Below, one piece after another: positions 54,030-63,102 of a DNA stretch of 64,000 bases. The position numbers were made by a program, and so were the translations under genes. Numbering within the stretch: position 1 is the stretch's first letter; each line of letters begins with the position of its first letter. The DNA comes from a virus: positions 1 to 64,000 of IMG/VR virus record IMGVR_UViG_3300024259_000002; one strand, given 5' to 3'. The notes beneath the pieces were generated by a model, which was not told where the DNA came from, did not search any database, and saw nothing but the letters and a program-made list of their open reading frames with translations.

Positions 54030-56952
54030 GGACAAGAAGTATCAGATTCAGATTGAGGCAGCCAAGAAAGTCTTGGCCTTGTATGGTACTGGTCTTGGTA
54101 CGCTCAGGCAGACCTTGCTCAATACGAGAAGTGAAGAAGAGAAAGCCGTAGTCGAAGCAGAGATCATCGATACACTCGAAAAGCTTTTCGCTCAGACCTT
54201 CTCTCTCTCTGGTATTGAGGGGCAAGAGCTGTCTTATACGGATGTCCAGGCCTTTACGAATGGGTTGGCGATTCTTGATACTTACCGGTCGGAATGTCTG
54301 AATGCTCTCGGTCGGCTGTATGTCGATTACTACAATGCTCATCAAATGGCAATGATGGATCTGTCTGGAAAGCATAAACGCATACGGCAGAAAAAGGCAG
54401 TCCTCGATCTCTGGACCGACACTGAGGACAAGTGGGCTATCGCTGAGAAGTTTCTCAATGGAGACGTAATAGACTCTTCATTGATTTCACAACCCATGTG
54501 CTCTGTCGATACCAATCAGGGTTATTTGACTCTGCCCGTGAGTTCAACAAGATCTCTTGGAATAGGAAGCCTCTCCATATCTGCTGGAAGCAATGGGCAA
54601 CCAGGCAATTCCGATCAGGCCGTTGACTTCTCCATCAATGACATCACAAATGTAATTGCAGACAATGAGCTGTGGTTCGAATATGAGAAGCTGGACAATG
54701 GTCCGGTTGATCTCGTACTTAATTTCCAGTTGTCGAAAGAAGACATCGTCAACAATATCGAGATCGTACCAGCCGACGTTTCACTGCCCCCCTTCCAGGT
54801 TGTGGATATCAGCCTGGTGAGTTCTTCCAGCAATTTCAGTATCAGGGATTTCCTCCCCTCCAGCTTGAGTCAAGACTTTTTCTCTGTTCGTGGGAAATCT
54901 GCTGCTCCTGTTTGGTCAATCACAATCCCGCCTGTGCCAGCTCGTAACATCATTGTTCGTCTGCGTCAAACGGCGTCGGTGATTGTCAAAACTTGGTCCA
55001 GGGACTTGGTCGAAGTAGAGAGGAATAGATTCGGTCTTGCGCTGGAACAAATAAGATTTAATTGTAAATCATATGGCAGCAAGGGAGCCATCAACAGCAA
55101 GAATCTCAAACTTCCTGGTGATCTTTATGTGTGCACAGGAAGCGTGACAGTCTCTCCTCCACAAGAGAGTTTCCACTCAATTGGTCTTGATGTCACGACT
55201 GATGACGGGCAGGCATGGTCTTCTGATCTCCTCACCGGAGACGGATGGCTCATGGAGGGGACTGAGGAGAAGCTAAATTGGCGTCTGAACGTAGAGCTAA
55301 AGAATGATTACAACTTGGCGACATTAAAGAATGACTCATCTCTCTTCGAGGTTGAGAGTCTCACGAAGCTCATCTCCGGAACAGTTTCTCCTCAGGTCTG
55401 TGTTATTAGTTCTGATGCAGATGGAGACGAGGTTTTTTGTCAGCGCAAGGTTCTCAGGAGAACCGATAATCCTCACAAGGTTTTTTCCTTGGGTAAAGGC
55501 AAGGGGATCGAGACCCTGTTCCCCCTCCCCTTCGACATAGATGAATTTGGTGTCACTCCTGATGAGTGCAAGGTTTATGTGAACAAAAGAGAGTGGACGG
55601 AAGTTTCGGATTCTTCCCTGCTTGCCTCTGGTACTTTCATGTTCTCAGAGGATCACAACAGTCTCGTATTCGGGGCGGCTTTGCCAGACAAAGCTTCTGT
55701 TGGGATTGCGCTCTCTGAAGAGAAGTGCTTATTTACAGAGAAGTCAGATGGTTTCTATGTGGCTCCAAAGCTTGGTTTCAATCCCCAAAGATGCGTATTC
55801 ACTCACATCCCTTCGGCTTTCAGTCGAAAGGTCAATGTTCTCCCCAGAGGAAAGACACGTATTGTCCTCGGGCCGACAGGAATAGACTCCACGAGTTTCG
55901 TTCTTTCGTCTGTTGGAGGAGCGAGCTATACGGCGAAGAGCGATCGTAGCTCTCTTGCTGTTGCTGGAGATTACTACATAGACACAGTGAATGGTATTCT
56001 CTATTTATATGAATCAATAGATGATGACATTGTTCGTTGTCAATACCGGTACCAGTCCAGAAGCCTTTTGGGAGCCAGTGAATACGATGTTGTATATGAA
56101 GATTTGAGGCCAACATGGCTTCGTTTGCCGAAGTCGTTAGTAGCTACTCATCAGATCACTGATATTGTTGGTGGGAGTCTCTATGGACGGATCGATATCC
56201 TGACGGGAAGTTATGGTTCAAGAAGTAATCTGTTCCCGTCTTCTACTACGGCAATGACTCTCTCTCATGACTACGTGGTGAAGGGATCTGTTGTTGTTGG
56301 CCCCGGCCTCATGGGCTATTCTGGTGATGAGCTCACACCTGTAGAGGTCGATTATGTTGATGGCTACAGTGAATTTCTTGGTCTGATTCCCATAGAAAAG
56401 GAGATCACCACTGCTATCTCTGCTGATGGGACTGGACGATCCAGTTTTACTTTGGCTGCTGGAGCTTTGTGGTATTCCACTCTCGGGGTCTCTTTCTCTG
56501 ACACTTCTGTCTTTGCCACAGAGAAGTCCTCTCTTTCAGGGGTCACAGCTGCTGGCGATTACCATGTGGACTCAGGTACCGGAGGGATTACGCTGTACGG
56601 AGACATTCCCCAGGGCATCGAACTGTCTTATTTCTATCGTGATGTGGAGTGGGATTCTTCGAATCGGTACTCTGTTGACTATGTCAATGGAACTCTCTAC
56701 ACTTCTCAGGCCATGGTCAATGATGCTACGGTCCAATACAAGGCCACGAGCTATAAGCTTGCCTATGATGTTTGTGAAGACTTACCAGCAGAGTACTCTG
56801 CTGGTACACGCTCAGTAAAGATCGATACGTCTGATTTCGAAGGGATGTCTTTCGTCTCCATCTTCTGGAAAAAGGGAGAGGCTATTTCTGAATTTGACTT
56901 CTCCAGGTGCTACTCTCCAGTGATTTATTCACTTGGTCTAAGGTTTGAATAA
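54010..56952 (+). CDS. Large tail-surface protein, family member B
   Basis: 980 aa, ATG at 54010 overlapping the end of the previous gene by 20 bases, with a G-rich ribosome site. It has an N-terminal helical/coiled-coil part (about 1-165), then a jelly-roll-like beta domain containing VNNIEIVPADVSLPPFQVVD, which parallels NRVDIVPAGAS in the gene before. Two clear copies of the recurring beta-module are seen: AVAGDYYIDTVNGILYLYES and TAAGDYHVDSGTGGITLYGD, with a third degenerate copy close behind. This suggests a row of small beta units in a fibre or spike arm. Confidence 0.64.
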   Translation: MSLNAIRDKKYQIQIEAAKKVLALYGTGLGTLRQTLLNTRSEEEKAVVEAEIIDTLEKLFAQTFSLSGIEGQELSYTDVQAFTNGLAILDTYRSECLNALGRLYVDYYNAHQMAMMDLSGKHKRIRQKKAVLDLWTDTEDKWAIAEKFLNGDVIDSSLISQPMCSVDTNQGYLTLPVSSTRSLGIGSLSISAGSNGQPGNSDQAVDFSINDITNVIADNELWFEYEKLDNGPVDLVLNFQLSKEDIVNNIEIVPADVSLPPFQVVDISLVSSSSNFSIRDFLPSSLSQDFFSVRGKSAAPVWSITIPPVPARNIIVRLRQTASVIVKTWSRDLVEVERNRFGLALEQIRFNCKSYGSKGAINSKNLKLPGDLYVCTGSVTVSPPQESFHSIGLDVTTDDGQAWSSDLLTGDGWLMEGTEEKLNWRLNVELKNDYNLATLKNDSSLFEVESLTKLISGTVSPQVCVISSDADGDEVFCQRKVLRRTDNPHKVFSLGKGKGIETLFPLPFDIDEFGVTPDECKVYVNKREWTEVSDSSLLASGTFMFSEDHNSLVFGAALPDKASVGIALSEEKCLFTEKSDGFYVAPKLGFNPQRCVFTHIPSAFSRKVNVLPRGKTRIVLGPTGIDSTSFVLSSVGGASYTAKSDRSSLAVAGDYYIDTVNGILYLYESIDDDIVRCQYRYQSRSLLGASEYDVVYEDLRPTWLRLPKSLVATHQITDIVGGSLYGRIDILTGSYGSRSNLFPSSTTAMTLSHDYVVKGSVVVGPGLMGYSGDELTPVEVDYVDGYSEFLGLIPIEKEITTAISADGTGRSSFTLAAGALWYSTLGVSFSDTSVFATEKSSLSGVTAAGDYHVDSGTGGITLYGDIPQGIELSYFYRDVEWDSSNRYSVDYVNGTLYTSQAMVNDATVQYKATSYKLAYDVCEDLPAEYSAGTRSVKIDTSDFEGMSFVSIFWKKGEAISEFDFSRCYSPVIYSLGLRFE

Positions 56953-58943
56953 TGAACAAGTTCTATTCTGAAGCCCTAAAGAGAAGAGTCGTTACGGAGT
57001 ATATCTCCGAGAACGGTCGTAGCCCATCTAAAGAAAAACTCTTCGAGTTGTTGAGAGACGAAGAGGCTCGGCGAGCCGAGCTTGATATCGTCGGTTTTTC
57101 TTCACTTGATTTAGACAAGCCATCATTCGGAGGAACGAGCTCTCTTGCCAGTGAGCAGATGAATAGGAGTAGCATCTCCGATGATTTCACCGTGAGTCAG
57201 AAAAGGATTGACAGTGCTGCTACATTGCTGGAAGAGTCGTTCCGTGGTGCAAAGGCTACGGCTATAAGAATCAACAAGTCTTTTGCGTCCATTGAGAGGG
57301 TATTGAACAATCTGCTATTGCTCAAAGGGCGAGCAGATGTTTTTACTCATGGAGTAGAAGAAGGCTTCGAAGGACAAGAACTGGTAGATCAGGAGCAGAC
57401 GACTGCTACTGTAGAGCCGGGATCCGTGACTCTGCGGAGAGCTGGTGAGACCCGAGTCTCTCTCGAAACAGCCAAGCTGTCTTTCAGTGCTATCTCAAAA
57501 GCAGGAGTCATATCTGCCCGAGCAAATACTCCGATATCCTCTCTGAAGTCTCCGGATGGAAGCTTCTGGGAATACAGGGTTGTCACTGCTGCAGCAACTG
57601 GCAGGACCTCCTGTATTATTGACGTAGTTTTTGACGAGCCACAATATGTCTCTGAAGTGAAGATCACCGGCCTTGCTCTCGATGCCGGCTCCAAAGTTTC
57701 TCTCAATGTATTTTACAGTACTGATGGGACCGCTTATTCTACTGGCCAAAGTCAAGAGCTGGCCATGAACAGTGGAGAGAACAGAGTTGGAATCGGGATT
57801 GACGAAGTAAAGAAATTGCGCATCCTGGTATCAAAGACTCACTCGGATTACGAGGACGCAGGGTCGCATGTGTATCTTTTCAGTTTTGATGCACTGGAGG
57901 TCTATTCGGACCATTACACATCAGATTTGAAGTCTACTGTTTTCCTTGGCCCCTATGAAGTTCTTGATGATGATCTGTCTGTTGTCAATTTTTCCATGGC
58001 CACTTTGTCCAGTGGTACGTGCTGTACGATCCCCGATGGAACGCAGGTTGCGTTCTGGCTCTCCAAAGATGGAGAGAATTGGTATTCTGCCAGTTGTTCA
58101 GGTGACACGCCTTCGGTTGTCTCTTTCGACAACTTGAATCCTTCTGGGAGTGAGTCGTGGATTGATGACTCTATTTCCGAGAACTCATTGACAGACCAGA
58201 AGATCTTGGACTCTGACTTGGAGTTTGGGAAGGAAGCATTCACGAATCTGTATTTAGATTCTGATTACGCGGACAAAATCGTAAGAGACAATATCCGCGT
58301 AAAGAGAAATTTGCCAAATGGCAGTGACCTATATGGAACTGAAAGCGGATGGTTCTACGATGACAGAGGGAGTGAGTACTCTTGCCACTTCTATGTGGAC
58401 TCCATGGAAGGAGTCTATATGAGTTTCGGCAATACCAGTGCCATGGTTGACGGCAGGCAGGTTACAGGCACCACGCACCTCGCGCAAGGCTATCACTCCT
58501 TCAGGACAAGCAAGCACAACTGGCTTGGTGTCTCAGAGGACTTGACGTCTTTGGATTCGCTGAAAAAGGAAGACAAGCTGTATCCTTTCAACCATAAGCT
58601 CATGATTGAGGGATATGGTTATCTGAACGAGTTCGCTGGAGAAAGGATATACAATGGAACTGATTCTTACTTCGGGGTCTTGTGCAAGTACGTGTCACCA
58701 GAAAGATTCTATGCAGAGCATGACGGCGATCTGTCTGTCTATACGATTGAAGACTTCGATGGCAATCTGTTCTTCAAGGTAAAGACCGATCCCTCTGATT
58801 TGTCTTGGAAACAAGAAGATGTAGAAGTTGAATATATGCTAAGATCCAGTGATAGCAATACTCTGTACGTCAAGGCAGAATTGACTACAAGCAATACGAG
58901 AATCTCCCCAAGGGTACATTCGATCAAGGTTAGGGTTTTATAA
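56952..58943 (+). CDS. Large tail-surface protein, family member C
   Basis: 663 aa, coupled by TAATG. It has an N-terminal helical part (about 1-130, coiled coil around TLLEESFRGAKATAIRINKS), then a jelly-roll-like domain with VSEVKITGLALDAGSKVSLN and FYSTDGTAYS, a pattern of F5/8-type (discoidin) carbohydrate-binding domains, and a C-terminal beta part. The order repeats that of the two preceding genes. A role in binding surface sugars is possible from the fold pattern, but no binding residue can be named. Confidence 0.63.
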   Translation: MNKFYSEALKRRVVTEYISENGRSPSKEKLFELLRDEEARRAELDIVGFSSLDLDKPSFGGTSSLASEQMNRSSISDDFTVSQKRIDSAATLLEESFRGAKATAIRINKSFASIERVLNNLLLLKGRADVFTHGVEEGFEGQELVDQEQTTATVEPGSVTLRRAGETRVSLETAKLSFSAISKAGVISARANTPISSLKSPDGSFWEYRVVTAAATGRTSCIIDVVFDEPQYVSEVKITGLALDAGSKVSLNVFYSTDGTAYSTGQSQELAMNSGENRVGIGIDEVKKLRILVSKTHSDYEDAGSHVYLFSFDALEVYSDHYTSDLKSTVFLGPYEVLDDDLSVVNFSMATLSSGTCCTIPDGTQVAFWLSKDGENWYSASCSGDTPSVVSFDNLNPSGSESWIDDSISENSLTDQKILDSDLEFGKEAFTNLYLDSDYADKIVRDNIRVKRNLPNGSDLYGTESGWFYDDRGSEYSCHFYVDSMEGVYMSFGNTSAMVDGRQVTGTTHLAQGYHSFRTSKHNWLGVSEDLTSLDSLKKEDKLYPFNHKLMIEGYGYLNEFAGERIYNGTDSYFGVLCKYVSPERFYAEHDGDLSVYTIEDFDGNLFFKVKTDPSDLSWKQEDVEVEYMLRSSDSNTLYVKAELTTSNTRISPRVHSIKVRVL

Positions 58944-60656
58944 ATGTCTCAGTATTTTGATAAACTGATTGATACTGTCGTTCAGTCGACTGGTGCGAAC
59001 ACTGGCTCACTGACAACTACGGCAGACAGGGCTTCCTTTCAGACGAATGTGAAAGCTGACATTGCTCGTCTTGTTCAACAGTACAACAACGTGGTTTATC
59101 CAGCCATTTCGGTCTTGAGATCTGGCCCCACTAAAGACGATGTACTTGAGCATGGTATTGAGGGACGAACTGTCACGACTTTTGGAGATGCGACAGAGGA
59201 TGCGGCAGAGTGTTATTGGAACACGGCTATAGGCCAGCCTGCCTCTATCAAAGAGACTATTGATTATCTCTTGAGTGATTTGGCTCGTCTTGAAAACCTG
59301 ATCGCTGCCTTTGCAGTCGCTACTGTCTTTGATGATACTTCTATCCTATCAGCAATTAATTGTTTGCAGCTTGATCGTTCGCAAATGGCCAAGGATGCTT
59401 TCGGGACCTCTTATAGCGTGGACTGCGACGGCAATGCGGACCTGACTTATTCTCTGGCCCATCATGTCGATGCTCTTGGAGCCATGTTCTCTGGATTCCC
59501 TGGAACGGGGCTCAGTCATTCTGGTACTTACCCGACTCTTTCTTTGTCTATTCTGTCTTCCAACATTACTTGGAACAGTATAATTCCTCAAACAGTCGTT
59601 GCTTCGCTCCCACCGAACTTGGCTGCGATCAGAACGTTTGTCGGGATGGATGCACCAAATGACTCTACTCCAGATTACAGTGCTCATGTCGGCAGTCCGC
59701 TTGTCTGGATCTCTGACGCTGACTCGCTCGAAAAGGCCATTGCCCTTCTTGACCAGGCAGTAGGCCCTACTCTCGGCGCCAATGTTGGTGGGGGGCGTCA
59801 GGTCTACAAGAACAAGACTGCCAACACACTGAACTTCAGAACATTCGGGTCAGCCTCGGGCCTTATCGGTGTCACTCAGGGTTTGAACCTAATCGATCTT
59901 GACCTGAATGCAGATTTGAATGATCTGGGTGATGCAGTCATAGCTGCTCCCGCCAATGGAGATTTGCTCACGTATGAGACGGCTACGGCGAAGTGGAAGA
60001 ACAAACCTGATCCGAACGTCCTTGGAGCGGATTGGGTTCCTCCAAAAGATTTTATTGCTGTCAGCGATGCGCCAGCTACTCTTCAAGTAAGGCCTGGTAA
60101 TCCAATCATAGTGAATTACTACGATCACAGTGCTCTTGGTGCTGATGAGCTAAGTCTTTATTATCTCAAGTTCACTGGCGGAGCTCCTGCTGCCGACGCT
60201 CAGAGAATTAACTGGACGCTTGGTGCGCCTCATACAAATACTGCTGCTACAGACCCTCATGCGAGGAATTGCAGGGTGCTGGCTTATTTCATGCTCCCAG
60301 ATGATTTTGCCGGCTGGGGTGGAGCTGGGGGCACTATCACGTTTGAGTTACAGCTTGGTCAGTCTACAGCTGCTCCAAGTGCTGGTATCATCCCTGATGG
60401 CCAATTAATTGATTTTGCTGGCAATACCTGGGGAACTGTTCTTCAGCGAACTATCACAGCTCCTGTAGCGGCTCCTGCCCTTACTCATTATGTTCTGGAT
60501 TTCGGAATTACCACTCTCAATCCGTACAATGTTGACGGTGTTGTACACTTCCGACTTCTTTTGGATGATGACGTTGCAGATGTGCCTACTGGAGACTTTG
60601 CTGATGGCAACGCTCACATCTGGCTGCTTGGTACACGAGTCGTTTGGCTGAGATAG
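58944..60656 (+). CDS. Tail fibre protein
   Basis: 570 aa; its ATG directly follows the previous TAA. The N-terminal 130 residues are helical (ADIARLVQQYNNVVYPAISV), probably for attachment. Residues about 310-355 have the segment LNADLNDLGDAVIAAPANGD, then LLTYETATAKWKNK, a common linker in phage tail fibres ('G.ll.yd..t..W.n'). The C-terminal 200 residues form a beta-rich tip (ELSLYYLKFTGGAP ...VHFRLLLDDDVADV) that probably contacts the receptor. It closes the structural block. Confidence 0.72.
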   Translation: MSQYFDKLIDTVVQSTGANTGSLTTTADRASFQTNVKADIARLVQQYNNVVYPAISVLRSGPTKDDVLEHGIEGRTVTTFGDATEDAAECYWNTAIGQPASIKETIDYLLSDLARLENLIAAFAVATVFDDTSILSAINCLQLDRSQMAKDAFGTSYSVDCDGNADLTYSLAHHVDALGAMFSGFPGTGLSHSGTYPTLSLSILSSNITWNSIIPQTVVASLPPNLAAIRTFVGMDAPNDSTPDYSAHVGSPLVWISDADSLEKAIALLDQAVGPTLGANVGGGRQVYKNKTANTLNFRTFGSASGLIGVTQGLNLIDLDLNADLNDLGDAVIAAPANGDLLTYETATAKWKNKPDPNVLGADWVPPKDFIAVSDAPATLQVRPGNPIIVNYYDHSALGADELSLYYLKFTGGAPAADAQRINWTLGAPHTNTAATDPHARNCRVLAYFMLPDDFAGWGGAGGTITFELQLGQSTAAPSAGIIPDGQLIDFAGNTWGTVLQRTITAPVAAPALTHYVLDFGITTLNPYNVDGVVHFRLLLDDDVADVPTGDFADGNAHIWLLGTRVVWLR

Positions 60657-60658
60657 GT

Positions 60659-62722
60659 ATGCGGAGCAAGAGAAAGCAAAGAGTAATCGCCCAGAAGCAA
60701 GAATCGGTATGCCGTGGTAAGCGAGTCATCACTGCGGTTCCAAAGAGATCAGCTACTGTTCGGAAGGTTCTGAAGGAGCACTCTGCGCAACGTATATGTG
60801 TAATTCGTTCAGTGGGTGGGCTGGGCGATGTACTCATGGCTACTCCGGCGTTACGAGAATTGAAGCACCGGTACCCAGATGCTCATCTCACCTTTGCAAT
60901 CGATAGACACAGGACTTTTGATGACTCTTATTACGAGCTTGTCAAGAATGCTTTGTTTATTGATGAAATCGTAGATGCTCGATATGTCATCAGAGCCAAG
61001 TACGATAAAGTCGTAGACATCTCTTCTGTGTGTCTTCCATATGAGAGGGCAGACCTACCGCCAATCAACAGGATAGATCTGTTTGCAAAGAAGCTGGGAT
61101 TCAACAAGCTCCATGACTCTCTGCCTTTCTATGAGGTGTCTCCGGAAGAAGTTTTCTGGGCTCGCAAGATCATTGGTGCCGGACTACAACCAGTGGTCTG
61201 TATTCATACAGCTTCTCACGATGCTCAAAGGTCTCTGCCTTTTGACAAACATCATGAGATCGTTCGGATGTTGAATGAACGAGTCTCTGGAGTCCGAATT
61301 GTCTTGTTCGACTTCAACAATCGCAACAAGAAGTTAGCTACCGCCGAGGGAGTCATTGACTGTAGCAAGTGCAGCACTCGTGAGAAGGCTGCTCTCATCC
61401 AGCAATGTGACGTATTCTTCGGTCCTGACTCAGGACCGATGCATTTGGCTGGTGCCTTGAAGATCCCCTCAGTGGTGGCTTTTGGCTCGATTCCTCCAGT
61501 GGCTCGGCTCAATCACTACCCCACTCACGAGGCCATCGTCTCAGGACTGTCATGCGCTCCTTGCTGGTATCAGCATTGTCCCCGCTCCTTTAAATGCATG
61601 AAGGAGATCTCCCCGAGAGAGATAGTCAACAGGATTGTCTCTAAAATTCCTTCTTACAGGAACAAGATAGTCTTCCATTCCATCTTGAATCCTTGTGATG
61701 GCTATGGTGGCTCTGCAGAACAGATGGCTCTTGCCATGAGTGATATCGACTCAAGAATTAGGTACACAGCTTATACGAAATCAAATGACTGGAAGGCCCT
61801 CTCCGAGAAACCCACTCAGAAGCTCTACGAGAGATCTGGAGACGCTTTGGCATATCTGGGGTACTTCCCCCCTGCAGAAGCCGAGAAGCCCAGCAGGATG
61901 GCCCTGAGGGCTCGTATGAGATTCTTTTACACAACGTTTGAGTCGACCAGACCTCCCAAGGATTGGGCTGGTTTTATAAATCAGTTCGATAAACTGTTTG
62001 TTAGCTGTGATATGTGCAGAGATGGCTTCCATGATATTGGTGTTGAAGTACCTATCTCCATAGTTCCCTTGGGTGTAAAAGAAAGTCTTTGGCCTGTGGT
62101 GAAACGTACAGGTTCTGGACCTTTTAGATTCTTGCTGTTCGCCAACGCGAACATGAATGACAGGCGTAAGAATTACATGGCTGCTTTCACTGCTTTTAAA
62201 AAGGCTTTTGGGAATAGCAAGCACGTAGAACTGATGGTCAAGATCTCTGGCGGGGATGTCCCTCGATTCATTTCGAGGGAAAAGAATGTTCGTGTGGTGT
62301 CTGGAAGATTCTCTCAGGAGAGACTCTATCAGATGGTCAGCCATGCTGACTGCTTGCTCAGTCCTACGAGGGGTGAAGGCTATGGCCTTTGTCAGCGTGA
62401 GATGATGGCTACTGGAATGCCCGTGGTTGCTGCCAATTTTGGCGGGTTGAAGAGCATCATGGAACAGTCATTCAATTACTCGGTTCCCTATCAGATGTCC
62501 AAGGCTTCATACGGAAATCTCTACGTAAGCAGGAATGGCATGAGTAGGGACTTTGGTCTTTGGGCAGAGCCAGACGTCGATGCAATGACTGATATCATTG
62601 CCGATCTGCCTGGCAGAGTACAAGAAGTGAGAAGCAAGGGACTCGCTGGTGCTCAATGGATCCGAGAGAATGAGACTTATGATATCTGCGCTACCAGGCT
62701 TTTCAAGGAGATGGGGTTTTGA
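60659..62722 (+). CDS. Bifunctional glycosyltransferase: GT9-like domain fused to GT4-like domain
   Basis: 687 aa from ATG 60659; an in-frame TTG at 60644 lies inside the previous gene. Residues about 45-340 match the GT9 heptosyltransferase family: RSVGGLGDVLMATPALRELK and FFGPDSGPMHLAGALKIPSV. Residues about 345-687 match GT-B family 4: RFLLFANANMNDRRKNYMA and the EX7E motif in GEGYGLCQREMMATGMPVVA. Such enzymes transfer sugars from nucleotide donors. In a phage it could glycosylate virion or host-surface sugars, or help alter the host envelope. The fusion of two GT-B units is notable. It overlaps the next gene by four bases. Acceptor and donor are not known. Confidence 0.85.
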   Translation: MRSKRKQRVIAQKQESVCRGKRVITAVPKRSATVRKVLKEHSAQRICVIRSVGGLGDVLMATPALRELKHRYPDAHLTFAIDRHRTFDDSYYELVKNALFIDEIVDARYVIRAKYDKVVDISSVCLPYERADLPPINRIDLFAKKLGFNKLHDSLPFYEVSPEEVFWARKIIGAGLQPVVCIHTASHDAQRSLPFDKHHEIVRMLNERVSGVRIVLFDFNNRNKKLATAEGVIDCSKCSTREKAALIQQCDVFFGPDSGPMHLAGALKIPSVVAFGSIPPVARLNHYPTHEAIVSGLSCAPCWYQHCPRSFKCMKEISPREIVNRIVSKIPSYRNKIVFHSILNPCDGYGGSAEQMALAMSDIDSRIRYTAYTKSNDWKALSEKPTQKLYERSGDALAYLGYFPPAEAEKPSRMALRARMRFFYTTFESTRPPKDWAGFINQFDKLFVSCDMCRDGFHDIGVEVPISIVPLGVKESLWPVVKRTGSGPFRFLLFANANMNDRRKNYMAAFTAFKKAFGNSKHVELMVKISGGDVPRFISREKNVRVVSGRFSQERLYQMVSHADCLLSPTRGEGYGLCQREMMATGMPVVAANFGGLKSIMEQSFNYSVPYQMSKASYGNLYVSRNGMSRDFGLWAEPDVDAMTDIIADLPGRVQEVRSKGLAGAQWIRENETYDICATRLFKEMGF

Positions 62723-63090
62723 AAATAGCTTTTGATCTTGACGGCATTTTGTGTCACGGGTATCCTTATACAGAGGCCAAGCCGTTTGACGGAGCCGCAG
62801 AGCTTTTAGTTCGGCTCAAGAAAGCTGGGCATCATGTAACCATCTTCACAGCCAGAGGCATGGGCCGCAACAAGAATGATGTTGGCTCTGCCCAGGGACA
62901 ACTCGCTCTCCTCACTCTCAATCAACTTAGGGATTGGGGATTCACTTATGATGCTTTTCTCATGGGTAAGCCAAGCTATGATCTTTTTATAGACGACAAA
63001 GCTTATGGATATAGCTCAATAATTGATGGCAGAGTAGTACAAGTGTTATCATTCGACCAAGTCAAGATTGGTCTTGAGTCTCTCTTGTGA
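62719..63090 (+). CDS. HAD-superfamily phosphatase-like protein
   Basis: 123 aa from a TTG start (TTGA overlap with the previous stop). The start is supported by AAGGAG at 62705-62710, eight bases upstream. HAD motifs are all present: motif I FDLDG (Asp6, Asp8), motif II in TIFTARG (Thr44), motif III Lys84 in GKPSYD, motif IV Asp92/Asp93 in FIDDKA. The short form has no cap domain. Similar small HAD proteins sit beside glycosyltransferases in capsule and nucleotide-sugar loci. It may act on a sugar phosphate, in the same pathway as the preceding gene; the substrate is not shown. Confidence 0.8.
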   Translation: MKIAFDLDGILCHGYPYTEAKPFDGAAELLVRLKKAGHHVTIFTARGMGRNKNDVGSAQGQLALLTLNQLRDWGFTYDAFLMGKPSYDLFIDDKAYGYSSIIDGRVVQVLSFDQVKIGLESLL

Positions 63091-63102
63091 TGAGGGCATC
63101 CC

